Shown here in pieces: positions 12,612 to 24,190 of a stretch of DNA of 64,000 nt; the stretch's first letter is position 1; each line of letters opens with the position of its first letter. The DNA lies in contig CAJNYU010000061.1 of assembly GCA_905331475.1 (NCBI GenBank), forward strand, positions 21,864-85,863, written 5' to 3'. Both the position numbers and the translations under genes were made by a program. The notes below the pieces were generated by a model. That model saw only the letters and a list, made by a program, of their open reading frames with translations. It ran no database searches and was not told the origin of the DNA. Source of the stretch: Rotaria socialis. Lineage: Eukaryota > Rotifera > Eurotatoria > Philodinida > Philodinidae.

Positions 12612-14378
12612 ATGACAACATTATTAAATGTTCAAAGAGTAAAATATCAATGCAGTTGTGGATCATTTAAATCCTTATGTTTTCTATATTTCTGTCGGCA
12701 TTGTCTGAAAATTAAATGTAAAGATTGTGTGACGCTTGAGGTAAGTTAAACTTGTATATCAAAGAGTTAAATCCTGTAAGTTTCATTTCAGGTTGATTGT
12801 CGTTTTTGTCCGAGTTGCTATGAACATCTACAATCGCATGAGGCAATAACACGAAAAAATCGCTGTCAAAATTGCTTTTCATGTCCATCTTGCAATCATA
12901 CATTAGTAACACGTGCAACAAATTCATTGGCAACGTTACCTTCCAATTTAAATATAACACCTGAGAATATGAATGCTGGTGCTGATGCCGATGATAGTGT
13001 AAGTAATAGCACAAATACTAGTGGACTACAAACTCCATCGAAAAAAGTCTACTATTTGGCGTGTAGCGTTTGTCGTTGGTCAACTCGGGACATTCATCTT
13101 GCCGATCAACCAACGATTAATTCGTGGAAAGCTCAAGATAATATTCATGAAGGAAGATTCAATGAACTTCTTCAACATTATAAACAAATAGCGACACGTG
13201 AAAAACAAGAACGCGACAGGAAACGATACTCGACAGTTAAATTACGAAACACAATCGCAACGTCGACAACTCGATCATCATCAGATAAATATGGTGTATT
13301 GACGCCATTGACTCGGCGCGGTATTCGTACAGGTGGAATTCTTAAAACACCCTCATTAAATGAAAATTTAATTCCAACCAATTCGTCGCCCAAGCCGTCG
13401 GATTCAATTGCCACTATCGAACCACTTGATGAAACTCTTTTTCTAAGTGATTCATTTGATTTTAATAAACTAACAACAATTACACAACGTCTAAATTCTG
13501 TTGAATCTCAACCATTAACCATTGATCATCTCTATCCATTGGCAAAGAATTTTACATCAAAACAATCGAAACGCTGTAAAGAATGTGATCATAATGTACT
13601 TAAACCAGAACCATCACCAAAATTAATTAAATTTAAATTACATCAAATGGCATTATTTTTTATCCCAGAGGTATTTAACTGTCTAGTATTGTGCTACTTG
13701 AGATTCGTCCAATAGTATAGAAGCGATGAAAACTAATGCGTTTTGATTTTCTTTCCCGTTAGGTACGCATCTGGCATCATCCAGCATGGTCATTTGATGA
13801 TAATAATCCATGTATAATTTCGGTTATTAATCAAGTCGATGAAAAAACACTAATAAAATTATATACATTAGATGAAATTCGTCAAGAAAACGATGAAAAT
13901 AATAGTGAACTAATCGAACGCATAGGCCAATTGGATGAAAATACGTTAACAAGCATATTAACATTTCCAATAGAAAACGACCGTTCAGTTCAATTACATC
14001 CGCATGTTGAACCCAATGATGTTGATACAAAAATCAATGATGAACTTCGTCAAAATGATCCAAAAGATTTAGTTATTCATCGAAAATTTGCAAAATTGGC
14101 TATTCGATGTTTTGTTAAAATAAAAAATTCTGACGTAAAAAGAGTTCGAGTGAGTTTTCAAATCTTTCTCCGTTTTCAATACGAACGCAAAGAAAATAAT
14201 TTATGTTATTTAGGCTGCTTTCGTTATTGAACATCGTGTTGTTGGCATTTCATCGATCGTTAGTACGCCAACAACAACCAATTCAAATCCAAATACACAA
14301 AATATTCGACATATTATTCTTATTGATTTTGGCTCTATTGACGAACCAGCACTCCCTTTACATTCAGCATTAGTATAA
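12612..14378 (+). CDS. DCTN4: Dynactin subunit 4 (p62)
   Basis: Pointed-end subunit of dynactin, the dynein activator that couples cargo and zinc-dependently folds next to Arp11. Four exons (12612-12740, 12792-13670, 13763-14149, 14214-14378) give 519 residues, near the usual length. The N-terminus is a run of Cys pairs (CSCGS, CRHCLKIKCKDC, CRFCPSC, CQNCFSCPSC) followed by the family signature YYLACSVCRWSTRD and the Lys/Arg/Glu-rich helix EKQERDRKR. A second CxxC pair (CKECDH) precedes KFKLHQMALFFIPEVRIW. The C-terminal beta-rich half is also recognisable. It is downstream of STRAD on the same strand (209-bp gap) and has its own 3' splice-site-like signal before the ATG. Confidence 0.94.
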
Positions 14379-14570
14379 ACATATATCGCTTGAGGGGGGC
14401 CTGTTTGCTTTTCGTTTTAACGGTGTATGGAATAATTTTTATTGGTGGTTCGTTTTCTTTTTATAATCTTAGCAGTGGTAAATAAAGAAGAAGAAAAAAG
14501 GGCCGAGAGAATATCGCAACGATATATATATTCCTTGTTTTTCTCTTTCAAAAAAAAAAACCCAACTTCT

Positions 14571-15131
14571 ATGATGAAAATGTATCTACGTTTATTATTG
14601 TTTGTTTTCATGATTGATTTATGTCTATCGACTAAATCTTATCACATTCAATTGAATGATGTAGATTTAAATTCATGTAATAACGAGAATTATATTTTTG
14701 ATATACTTTCATTTAATATTTGGACGGACTATTTGGAAATACCCGGTTTTTTCGATTGTTCATTATCGTTTAATCTCAAACAAAATTATTCTGCCGTACA
14801 TTCGACGTATTCGATTCAACTCGATCGAAAATTAGGGCCACTATGGATGCCTATTCCGTGTATAACTGATAATTGTTCCGAACAATCTTTATGTACACTA
14901 ATGAAAAATTCATGTAGTTCAAAAAAATCTTGCAGTACTAATTGCCAATTATCATCCGGAAGTCATACACTGGAAAATATTCGTATTCAATTGAAATCAA
15001 CATTATTGGAACATGAAATATTTACTAATGGACAATATAGATTCAAAATTAAATTTTATGATCATAAAAAAAAGCCGATCGGATGTCTTACTGGTTATTT
15101 AACACTACGACAAAACGACTATTTGTTATAA
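14571..15131 (+). CDS. GM2-activator-like secreted lipid-binding protein
   Basis: Single-exon ORF of 186 residues. I chose the ATG at 14571 because a clear signal peptide (MKMYLRLLLFVFMIDLCLS) follows; an in-frame ATG at 14442 would place a non-signal stretch in front. The body has the GM2A/ML arrangement: LDRKLGPLWMPIPC, then paired Cys residues, a TNGQYRFKIKFYD strand and KPIGCLTGYLTLR near the end. GM2-activator proteins extract glycolipids from membranes for lysosomal hydrolases; other ML proteins bind sterols, so the ligand is unknown. About ten Cys residues in the mature chain fit a disulfide-bonded secreted protein. It is convergent with the nuclear receptor, with 67 bp between stop codons. 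Confidence 0.75.
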   Translation: MMKMYLRLLLFVFMIDLCLSTKSYHIQLNDVDLNSCNNENYIFDILSFNIWTDYLEIPGFFDCSLSFNLKQNYSAVHSTYSIQLDRKLGPLWMPIPCITDNCSEQSLCTLMKNSCSSKKSCSTNCQLSSGSHTLENIRIQLKSTLLEHEIFTNGQYRFKIKFYDHKKKPIGCLTGYLTLRQNDYLL

Positions 15132-15140
15132 AGACACAAA

Positions 15141-15146
15141 AATAAA
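15141..15146 (+). terminator. poly(A) signal of GM2A-like gene
   Basis: AATAAA nine bases after the stop codon, in the short convergent gap. Confidence 0.6.
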
Positions 15147-15198
15147 ACAGTTTGCTTGACCTTCGATTTAACATAATGAAATAGAAAAAAAGCTATTT

Positions 15199-16854
15199 TT
15201 ATGGTATATGTAGCAATGATTTCATGATCGGTAATAGTTCATTCATTTCTGTTGGTGATAACACATTATGTAAATCGCTGTGGAGATAATATTGAAGCAT
15301 TTGCCATGACGTAAAATGTGCAACAAGTTCATTGAATATATGAACAGCTTTTCCATAGCCGTGAATTGTCTCTAAATATTTCCATAAAAGTTCCGTATAA
15401 TAATTTTGTGCACGATATACAGCCATGCCATCGTCTAGACACGGCTCCGTAGAGTCACTAGTTGCAGAAAAGCCTTTGGTTAGAATAAGTACAATAAGTG
15501 CCAATTGTATTATTCGAGGATCATATTGTGCGATGCGTACAAATGATTCGAAAATTTTTTTAACTCTCATATAAATATCTTGACCATGAACTTGCGCGAG
15601 TATTGTTGAATCCCACGGAGCATCAAAGTCAGCTTCGATAATTTTCTCCGTTTCTGAATTATATCCAAGTGTGCAATTTAAAATAAATAGTGGCATTAAA
15701 TTATATTTAATTAAAGTAACTTTATCTTGGACCGCTAAATCATTAAATTCAGGAATTTGTTTAAAAAAAGATAGAAGTCTCATCGCTGAGACCGAACGAG
15801 CATTGAGATGTTGCAATAGAGTACTTGTATGAATCGATGGATTCCATGGGAGACCATCACGAGCCGCTATAGAGAAATAAAGTCTATCAATGAGTATATC
15901 CTTTAACTTTCGAAGCTCCTACTAACCAAGTTCGATACGTTGTTCGAATGATAGTTGTATTGTTTGTACGCGTTGTAATTCTTCGTAGCTAAGTAATTGT
16001 CGTGATCCGTCTGTTTTTTTCTGTGGTAAAAGATCCGTATAATCTTTTAGTAGAAGAAGATTTGTACCACTTGTTTCAGATGACTAGCAAGCAAAAAAAC
16101 ATATTTTATACTTTTGCTAATGAAATAGAAGTAAAATAAATTACAGTAGTAACAGCTGGCGACGCTAATGTTTGAGATTTTTGTTGTTTAATTTCTGATA
16201 TTAAATTTTGATTATTTTCCGTTACTTTTAAAGTTTGTATTCGATTTTCTTCTATTTTACGACGTTTCACTGCTTTTTGTTCAGCCTAAATGTGAATATT
16301 TTCAATTAGAAATCTTCTTAAATTCATAAAATGCATACATTTAATAACCGGTCACGTTTCATTCCGCTCTTTAAACATTTCGCTAAACGACATGCGGAAC
16401 AACGACGACGTGATTCCAATGTAACATCGCAATCGCCATTTCGACGGCATTCAACTGTTTCCTATTTAAACATAATAGCAAATTAATTCTGTAGATTTTT
16501 ATTCTTTGTAGCTCTCACTAGATCTTTAAGTGCATTTCGACGAAAAAAAGCCTTACAACTTTCACATGATATTGCATCAAAATTATATCCATTCGCTGTT
16601 GAACCACATACAACGCATGTTAATGTACCATTTTTTGCTTTCCTATTAGTTGATGTTTGACCTTCATGCAGAACGCCGTTCATATTTGAATGAGATATTT
16701 CTATATTATTACCATTAGCGTCCAAAACTATCGATTTAAATAAGGTGACATTGCCACTGCTTTGAAATTGTTCAATTATACTTTCATCAGCAGTTATAAT
16801 CATTATTCGACGTTTTTTTGAATTTGTTTCTGATGTCGATTCTGTAGAAGTCAT
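15199..16854 (-). CDS. NR1J/DHR96-like nuclear receptor
   Basis: Ligand-regulated transcription factor. Five exons, 5' to 3' on the minus strand: 16854-16519, 16461-16339, 16285-16145, 16083-15927, 15866-15199; 474 residues. The DNA-binding domain starts at residue 80 (CVVCGSTANGYNFDAISC) and has P-box ESCKA (CESCKAFFRRNA), the version used by DHR96/NHR-8/DAF-12 receptors. The second zinc module (CRRNGDC ... CSACRLAKC) and SGMKRDR follow. A Lys/Gln-rich hinge leads to an all-helical ligand-binding domain (about 250-474), including FNDLAVQDKVTLIKYN of helices 3-5. The C-terminal AF-2 core reads LLPIMKSLLHIP, without the usual Glu. The ATG is preceded by a 3' splice-site-like TTTCTTTCTAG. The ligand cannot be predicted. 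Confidence 0.9.
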
Positions 16855-17571
16855 AATTGTCAAAGAAAATAATTTCTTCTAAACTAGAAAGAAAAAAAAT
16901 CGCTGGATAATTCTCATCTAATGAATGACGTGAACGTAGTTTTCAATCATTAACATAAACTCTACTTCGTAAGATATCGCTAACTTATGCTGCTGACAAG
17001 CTTTATGAAAAGGTCAAAAAAACAACAAAGTACGAACGAGCGCATGACTTCTCGTACGTTCTTTTTTCCTGCCTAGAATCTTGCACTCTTATTCATTGCT
17101 TTTTATTCATTCCATTGATGATCGCCGCTGCCAAACCAGCAGAGCTTTTACAACAATGGAATTTCGTTAACTTCTCTGAAAGAAACAGCGAGAATATTCC
17201 TAACCAAATTTTAGTTACCCTAAGATAAATATTGTTCGATCCGATCAAATATAAAAAGTGATCTTATGAGTAACATTAGCGAGCAAGACTGTAGGTATCT
17301 TATGATCGGTGACTTACGGATAAATATATTTTTTTTGTACTTGCCGTTTAATTTTTCTTCTCTCCTAAAAGAATAAAAATTTCGTCGTTTTTATGTAAAA
17401 GGTGGTGCGACAGTAAGGTGCGCACGTTAGCAAGCCAATAGCATGTACAGAACGAGCAAAAATCTATGTTTGTTTACGTCATGTAAAAAGAAAAAACACA
17501 TTTCTTTTCCTATTTGCAATTCATCGACAGAAGAATCAAAAACCAAATGTTTATTTGTAGATAAATAGAAA
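16855..17571. promoter_or_regulatory. divergent intergenic region (nuclear receptor / TMEM53-like)
   Basis: About 700 bases between two divergent start codons with no credible ORF. It contains 3' splice-like signals facing outwards near each end (complement of 16885-16886 for the receptor, 17551-17560 TTATTTGTAG for the TMEM53-like gene) and a short imperfect palindrome around 17259-17315. Presumed bidirectional promoter; no specific factor sites can be named. Confidence 0.4.
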
Positions 17572-18538
17572 ATGCTCATTCAAATATCTCTTCCTTTTGG
17601 AATAGTAGTTTTTGCAGCGATTCTATATCAAATAGCCGATCATTATGCCCGTCGATATTTAGGTTTTAATTCAACTGATCACATTCCTATTTGTAAAACT
17701 GGTTCGTCATCAGCGCCTGCTCTAGTTTGCGTACTAGGTTGGGGAGGATGCCAACGTCGACAACTACGGCGTTTACTTGATTTTTATTCGTCGCATAATA
17801 TTTCAACAGTATCATGGATTAATCCAATGTTCAATTGTCTATTGGGTATCGATACGAAACAAGTTGAACGTGTACTTGACTTTCTTCTACATGAGAATCG
17901 AACATCGAAAAAAGTCATTATTATTCATATTCACTCAAATAACGGTACTCTTGTCTGGTCGCGTATGCTTAATATAATGATGACCAATGAACATTATCAT
18001 CAGTTATTACCGAATATTAAAGGAATTATATTCGATTCGGCACCATTCGTGCGTTTGCATAAGTCATCCGATTGGATTATTGAGTCAGCAGTGGGCACAA
18101 CAAAAGCCTGTGTTAGTATTATATTGAATCGAGCACAATATTTTCATGTGTTTTGGACTCCATTGATTACGTACTATTTATGTATACGATTTTTCTATAA
18201 GCGTTATTTTTCATCGGATCCATCGTCGTCGGGAAAAATATTAAGAGAACTTCTTAATACTATGCCAACTGATATAAAACAGTATTATTTGTACAGTAAT
18301 GGTGATCGTCTCATTCCGTCGTATTCTATTGGTAATCTAGAGTTTTCTATATTTTAAGAATTTTTTATTCTTTTTATTTATTTTTTAATAATTTGTAGAA
18401 CAATGTATGGCTAGACAAGTTGAACGTGGTGTTCAAGTTAGTTCTCATCGATTTATAGATTCAGGGCATGTCAATCATTTTCGTTTGCATCCTGAAGAAT
18501 ACGGAAGATTAATTTTAGATTTTATTGTAAAGATTTAA
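17572..18538 (+). CDS. TMEM53: TMEM53-like DUF829 protein
   Basis: Two exons (17572-18331, 18399-18538) give 299 residues. An N-terminal hydrophobic segment (about residues 3-22) precedes an alpha/beta-hydrolase-like DUF829 domain: LVCVLGWGGCQRRQLRRLLDFY at its start, IIIHIHSNNGTLVWSRML where TMEM53 proteins have their nucleophile-elbow-like strand, IIFDSAPF, YLYSNGDRLIPS and the terminal SGHVNHFRLHPEEY. TMEM53 is a nuclear-envelope protein linked to BMP/SMAD signalling in vertebrates; catalytic activity is unproven. AATAAA at 18568-18573 follows the stop. A 3' splice-like signal ends 11 bases before the ATG. The family call is good; orthology to TMEM53 itself rather than another DUF829 member is less sure. 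Confidence 0.8.
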
Positions 18539-18759
18539 AAAAGCAAACCAAACTAACATGTCTGATAAATAAAACTAGTTACAAAATCAACTATACGATT
18601 GTTAAATCGCTTTTTATTTGTATCTATTATTTTAGTTTGATGAGTACAGTTAATGTGAATAAAATTCTTTGGCGTAGTCGTCGTCACACAAACTTTTCAT
18701 AAGTACCAGGTGGACGAATCCTTTTTTGGCAATAAAAATATCATATATCTTTAACAGGA

Positions 18760-19258
18760 GTGGAAATAGGACCATCGTCTTATTTCTGTCAAACAAATAT
18801 ATCAACTGTAACATTTTCACTTTCGTCTTCGCTAGTTCTTTACTGCAATGCTGCAGTGTCAATGGTAACACCATGTTTTGCTTACTATTCAGCGAGTAAT
18901 TATAGGACTATTGGTCAATGTACATCGAATGTCTCTGTTTGTGTTATCAATTTTTGTTGTTCACCATCAGCCGTATGTTATCCTAACTGATGATTTCATT
19001 TGATCTACAAGTGACATTTACGACAGATTCAAGTTCAGATTCAGTTGCTATTACCGATACCGATCGTGATGGTCATCTTAATTTTGCTGTGACAATTTTA
19101 GCTCTCCATCTTCGTTTGAAATGGGTCTCAATCCTGCTTCTATTGTCGTTGGTGACCTCAATAGAGATGGTCAGTCTGATTTAGCAATCGTCAATGCTAG
19201 CAGTAACAATGTGGGCATCTTTTTAAGCAAGGGTGCCAGTTTTCCGCCTTCATATTGA
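18760..19258 (+). pseudogene. FG-GAP/VCBS repeat protein remnant
   Basis: Two recognisable FG-GAP repeat pieces lie in different frames. At about 19010-19100 the frame gives DSVAITDTDRDGHLNFAV; at about 19113-19258 a shifted frame gives NPASIVVGDLNRDGQSDLAI, followed by VNASSNNVGIFLSKG and a stop. The calcium-binding D-x-N/D-x-D-G loops are visible in both. A frameshift near 19090-19110 separates them, and the 5' end is missing. A Ser/Cys-rich open stretch at 18760-18990 may be the degenerate upstream part. FG-GAP repeats form beta-propellers in secreted or surface proteins. Confidence 0.6.
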
Positions 19259-19416
19259 TTTTATGAGTTGTTACGCCGCTTATCATTCCGTAGATTTTTT
19301 TCTTCATATATAAATGTCATTTTTAATAATAAACTGTGTATTATAATTATTCAGGCAAATAAATCAGTTGAGTGTTGTTGACCTTCGTATTCGATATACA
19401 GCAAACTAAATCTTGA

Positions 19417-19467
19417 ATGTGGATGTGGGTCACACTCCTGCCGTTGGCACAATACTCCACACCCATC
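19417..19467. repeat. TGTGGG-like inverted hairpin locus
   Basis: G-rich arm GTGGATGTGGGTCACACTCC, short spacer, C-rich arm CTCCACACCCATC. One member of the dispersed family described in the findings. Confidence 0.5.
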
Positions 19468-19469
19468 TT

Positions 19470-21177
19470 AGCGTTATTATATGTATTTATTTTCAATAGA
19501 ATTCATATTTTTACGTGTTTTAAAAAGCAGGAAAAAAATGAGCTAGAGCAAACAGAGCAGATAAATGTTGTCCTATCGTAAAATACAGATAAGAAACCAT
19601 CTGAAAAAAATAGACAAACAATGTAAGTAGTAAGAATTTTTCCAACAATAACAGCAACACGTTACTTATTTCGAATTCTGGTTCGTGGTGAGTAAAAGAT
19701 TAGGAAGATTGAACCATCCTTCTATTATTGCACTAAACACATTAATAGTAGAGTGATTAAATAAAGAAGAAATCATGAACTATTCTATGTAGATTTGTGA
19801 GTGGCTTGCGATTTGGCTGGACATGGACGGTATAGAAACTGTAAATATAGACGACCAACCCACAAGGTCTGAATAGACATCAGTTTATCCTAAATTCAGG
19901 TTTCATAAGTTACGAGAAGTTCAAAAGGTAGCTTCTGACTGCAGCATATTACCACAATTATTACCACTTCAAAACTTTTATAAATTGTCGAAACTTTCTG
20001 TGGTCTTTTCGACCATTACTGATATCTCCGGAGAGAAAACTGAGCTTCTTATGACTAAATGTTGTAACAAGTATTGGTAATGAGTTGACTCCTGTTGCTT
20101 TTTCTTAGAAATCAAGAAACCTTATACAAGATACTAGCAGTCCGTTTTACTAGGTGATGTACAAAATTTTTCTCCTTGTTCAGTAGATATGCTTCTATGC
20201 CATTCAGTCCTGTTCGGATCTGGATTCAGACGCAAGTTTTAACATTAAAAACCCAATGGGCTCTATTTGATAGTAAGAATAAGTAATAGCTTGGTTTTTG
20301 ATGAAATCATCGTCAAGTTTTTCCGAAAAATGTACCGAGCATATTTGATCACCAAAAGCGTTACTGTCAGACTGTGAGAATCAATATTCAGTTGTAAGGT
20401 CTTGTCTCGTCAACACTAATGTTATAAATTATAAAATATTAGCTCGAAATTAAAAGTATTAATGCTGTTTCTATTTCAATGGCGTAGCATAAAGATAAAC
20501 TTGCCGTTTATTCTAGATTCACAACATTTCCGCATCTGGTAAACTTGAGAGAATTTCGGCAACAGAGAAATGTATCCACTATGTAAAGTAACTCCAAAAG
20601 ACTCATCTCACATAGAAGTCGACAAAATGATAAAGTGAAAGCTTCATATGAGTTAATCCTGGGCGTCTGGCGGGGGGGGGGTGAGAATCTGGCGAGTGTA
20701 AGGAGTGTATGGGTTGAAGACTCATACCCGTTCAGATATTCATCTTGAAGAATCGACAAATGATGTTCTTTGTCTTCAATCTCACGATGTAGTTACAATT
20801 AGTTAATGTGATGTGTATGTATATGACTCATTTTTTTCAGGAGCCATATTTCCTATTAGTTTTTAGTTTTTGTTATGTACAACTTGATATGCTCTTTCTA
20901 GCCATACCATTGAATTTGGATTATACTTTAAAATTATATCTGTACTCCAAAGTCTTCTGAAAAATTTATTACAGAAAAAAATAATCTACTGCTGTTTTTA
21001 AGTCAAATCCTTTTCAACTTCAGTTCTATTGACATTATTTCGAGAAAACACACCTACTCATGTAGCCGATTTTATGCAATGATGGACATTGCTATGCATT
21101 ATTTTACAATAGAAACGCAATGTATGCAATTACATGATAATGCAGCCTATTTAATGCATTATAATGAATTTGTTTTT
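19470..21177. other. gene-poor stretch
   Basis: AT-rich sequence with no ORF that shows domain or splice evidence. The only odd part is 20664-20735, with a run of ten G residues and GTGTAAGGAGTGTATGGG, ending in a C-rich ACTCATACCCG; it may be a decayed member of the TGTGGG-like family. Confidence 0.4.
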
Positions 21178-21243
21178 AGAGGGTGTGAGTGTGGAGGTGG
21201 GCGTCAATCGGAAGAAACCAAGTACATCCACATCCACACCGTT
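21178..21243. repeat. TGTGGG-like inverted hairpin locus
   Basis: GGGTGTGAGTGTGGAGGTGG at the left and ACATCCACATCCACACCG at the right, able to pair imperfectly with about 25 unpaired bases between. Confidence 0.5.
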
Positions 21244-21412
21244 CATTTGTCGAACTTTGTTCATGAATAATTATTTTATTGTAAAATACACATGATTCCG
21301 GTTAGCCAAAAAATAAACCAAAGATATGTACACTAGATCGTCGCTGTATTCATCGCAAATGTTTTTCAACTTTAATATAAAATATACATGCTCTTTCCAG
21401 CCAACGATTTCA

Positions 21413-22504
21413 TTAAAAATGAAGACGCTGTTTAACATATGGCAGTATTAGTGGCGCCATTCCCGATAGAATAGTGATTATAATACCAGGTAATGATGGT
21501 TTTATGGTAAAGAGCGATGCATATGGTTCACAACTTTCGACTATTAATGACATTGTTATGACGTCGATAATCGGCTCGTCGTCTACAAGCTGTACAACTG
21601 CGATTGTTCTTTTCATATTGTCAACGATTTGGTTCGTAATCCACATAATAATAATCAGCGTTGTACAGACAACAAACTGCCCTCCAGTTTTCAAATAGAG
21701 GTCGATGCGTATAAAAGTCTGCATTGCAAGAACATAATACGCATAGATCAGTCCCCAGACCAAGTAACATACAATACATATACTGGCAAAAGTATTGGCG
21801 CAGTACAGTTCATTTCGTTCGCTGGATCTTGTATTTAGCCGGAAAACATCGTATGTGCAATCTTTAATTCTTTTTATGCCGAGCTGTTCGTTTCGTCCAA
21901 GAAAAAGCTTTCTTATTACATCACTTTTCTTAATGATATTTATGTAAGTATTTAACATGTAATAGAATGCCAAAATAGTTGGAACGATATTCACGATGTA
22001 CACTGCCAAACGAGCACCTGTGCGCATTCTCTGCCCTGAATACTCCATTATTGTGTTATTGCCAATATCAGATATTGCGATATAAATTTCTCCGCTTAAA
22101 GATAATAATGATCCAATCAAAATGAAACCCATTGGTGCAAAGTAAACCCATCGCTTTGGATTGAACTCGAAGGATTCGTGCGGGCGCTTTTCCCTGGTGT
22201 TAACTGTCAGATCTGATCACGATTGATATTTATTAGCATTTTCCGGTAACTCATGAACGTTAGATCTATCGACTACTTCGGGTCTAGTAGAACTTGCATT
22301 AGGAAAGCCTTGATTTCGTCGAATCATCAATATAAACGACATGGAAACGAAGGGAAAAATGATATGCAGAAGAATCGTTGCCAGTATGATTGAAGTAAAT
22401 AAATCAGGTGCAGTATTATCATGCTTTAGTGTCAAGAGTGTTGAAATCACCAGCAAAACACCGAGCAGAAAACTTATCACTAGTGCTAGGATGATCACTT
22501 TGTC
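21413..22504 (-). pseudogene. multi-pass (about 7-TM) membrane protein with in-frame TGA
   Basis: One continuous minus-strand frame of about 364 codons, interrupted only by TGA at 22217-22219. The upstream half (22504-22220) begins at a 3' splice site (AAATTTTAG) and has two hydrophobic segments; the downstream half (22216-21413) has five, for seven in all. The 28 codons between the TGA and the next Met stay in the same frame and read as an ordinary polar loop running into RWVYFAPMGFILIGSL. I do not recognise the family. The first exon(s), expected at higher coordinates, were not found. A nonsense mutation is the simplest reading; read-through or a sequencing error is possible. Confidence 0.6.
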
Positions 22505-22667
22505 CTAAAATTTAGGATAAAAATTGTGAATGTAATTCGATTCTTATCAAGAATCAAAGAAAGTGTTCTGTGCATTCATATCAATTTTTCAGAACAAACT
22601 TTTGTAGTTCAACCAGTCGAATGAAAAAGTTTCAGGAATCAACATCTCTGCTAAATAGGAAAGCGTC

Positions 22668-23212
22668 GTTCCGTGGGATCTCAACAGTGAAAACACGTAA
22701 GTTCTTCGAATTGCCTGATATATAGTCTATCTTGTAGAGCTCAACAAGTTAGCCCTATAGTAACAAATGCCCACCTATTCCTAGGAATTCCGTATAATTC
22801 CTGTTCAACCTAATTCCCGGAATTGCATTTGTCACCGAGCAGTAAGTGATATCGATGGTCCATTAATCACTGAATTCCGGAATCGCACGGACTTCCGGGA
22901 ATTCTGGAATTGAGTTGGGAGTGATGAACGGAGTTCTGGGAATTAGAAGGAGTTGGTTCCGTGCACGGAACTGGTTCCAAAATGTTCAACATTGCGGAAT
23001 AGGATGTATTCTCACGATTTGGTGATTTTCAGGATTCCAAGATTCTAATAATATTCCAGCCAAACTTGTGGGACCTTATTTCTCCGCAAGACAACGACAG
23101 GGGATCCGAATTTGTTACTATAGGTCTAACTTGTTGAGCTCTACAAGATAGACTATATATAAGGCAATTCTAAGAACTTACGTGTTTTCACGGGGTTGAG
23201 ATCCCATGGAAC
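22668..23212. mobile_element. foldback element with ~100-bp terminal inverted repeats
   Basis: Left arm 22668-22770 starts GTTCCGTGGGATCTCAAC; right arm 23108-23212 is its reverse complement (ends GTTGAGATCCCATGGAAC), including CTTGTAGAGCTCAACAAGTT in both. The interior is non-coding and rich in GGAATTCC words. It has no transposase and no clear target duplication, so it is a non-autonomous element of unknown superfamily. Confidence 0.8.
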
Positions 23213-23637
23213 AACCCAAAATTTTCAAGTCAATGTTGGGAAACTTATAAAGATAAAAAAAGTTGAGTTGATCGCGGCGTGGTTGGTGTCAAAGTCATAT
23301 TTTTGAACAGCTTTGAAAAATCATATGTTGGCACCTTTTTTGAACTATTTGAGTGAGAGCTGTATTTTTTAAGCATAGTTGCCTCATCATGTTTCGAATC
23401 ATCGGAAAATTTTCCCTCTCCTTGATTAAAAACAAAGCTTTTAATCTAATTTCCGCGAAATTGAAATGAAACATAGTTCCCTTGATGGATAACGAGAACT
23501 CTTTGTATTGTCTGTCACTACTGCTTAAAGGGATCCCAATGTTTACTCACCATCTATTTTAACACTTACTCACAATTGTAATACACAAAAGAAAAGCTGA
23601 CAACACATCCCAACTATTCACTGTAAAAACCCAACAG

Positions 23638-24072
23638 AGCTTATCCGACTAACTCTGCTACCGCACAGTGAGCGCGTTACTATTTTTATGCATTTCGCTT
23701 TTCTCATTACTTTTGAACAGTTTACCACAGAAACGCGGGCAGCATCTTATTTTGTTCACTAAAATGTGCCCTACAAAGTGTACTATTTATTTTTCTTGTC
23801 TAAAATATTCTTTCACCTATCTTATGCAAAAATACAAAGTGTACTTAATATGTTTAAACTATTTTTTGTTCTCTGGTATTTTTCGTAAGACAGGTGAAAG
23901 AATATTTTAGACAAGAAAAATGAATGGTACACTTTGTAGAGCACATTTTATTGAATAAAATAAGATGTTGCTCACATTTCTCTGGTAAACTGTTCAAAAG
24001 TAATGAGAAAAGCGAAATGCATAAAAATAGTAATGCACTCACTGTCCGGCAGCAGAGTTAGCGGAACAAGCT
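23638..24072. mobile_element. foldback element with ~180-bp arms
   Basis: Arms 23638-23818 and 23893-24072 are long inverted repeats around a 74-bp loop. Shared blocks include ATGCATTTCGCTTTTCTCAT and CTTGTCTAAAATATTCTTTC. Each arm, read inward, contains an open stretch giving nearly the same peptide start (MSALLFLCISLFSLLLNSLP). This is a by-product of the palindrome and not evidence of two genes. No transposase is present. Confidence 0.8.
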
Positions 24073-24190
24073 CAACAGTATATTTAACTTCGTTCAACAT
24101 GTTTGTGATACTCCTTTGGCCTCATTACAGAGAAGACATGCATATTAATACGCTCTTTTAATCGCGTGATAAAAGTGACAGAGCACAGTG

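Noticed and set aside
23668..24042. Two similar peptides (MSALLFLCISLF...) on opposite strands
   Set aside because: They are the two arms of a palindromic element and their similarity follows from the inverted repeat.
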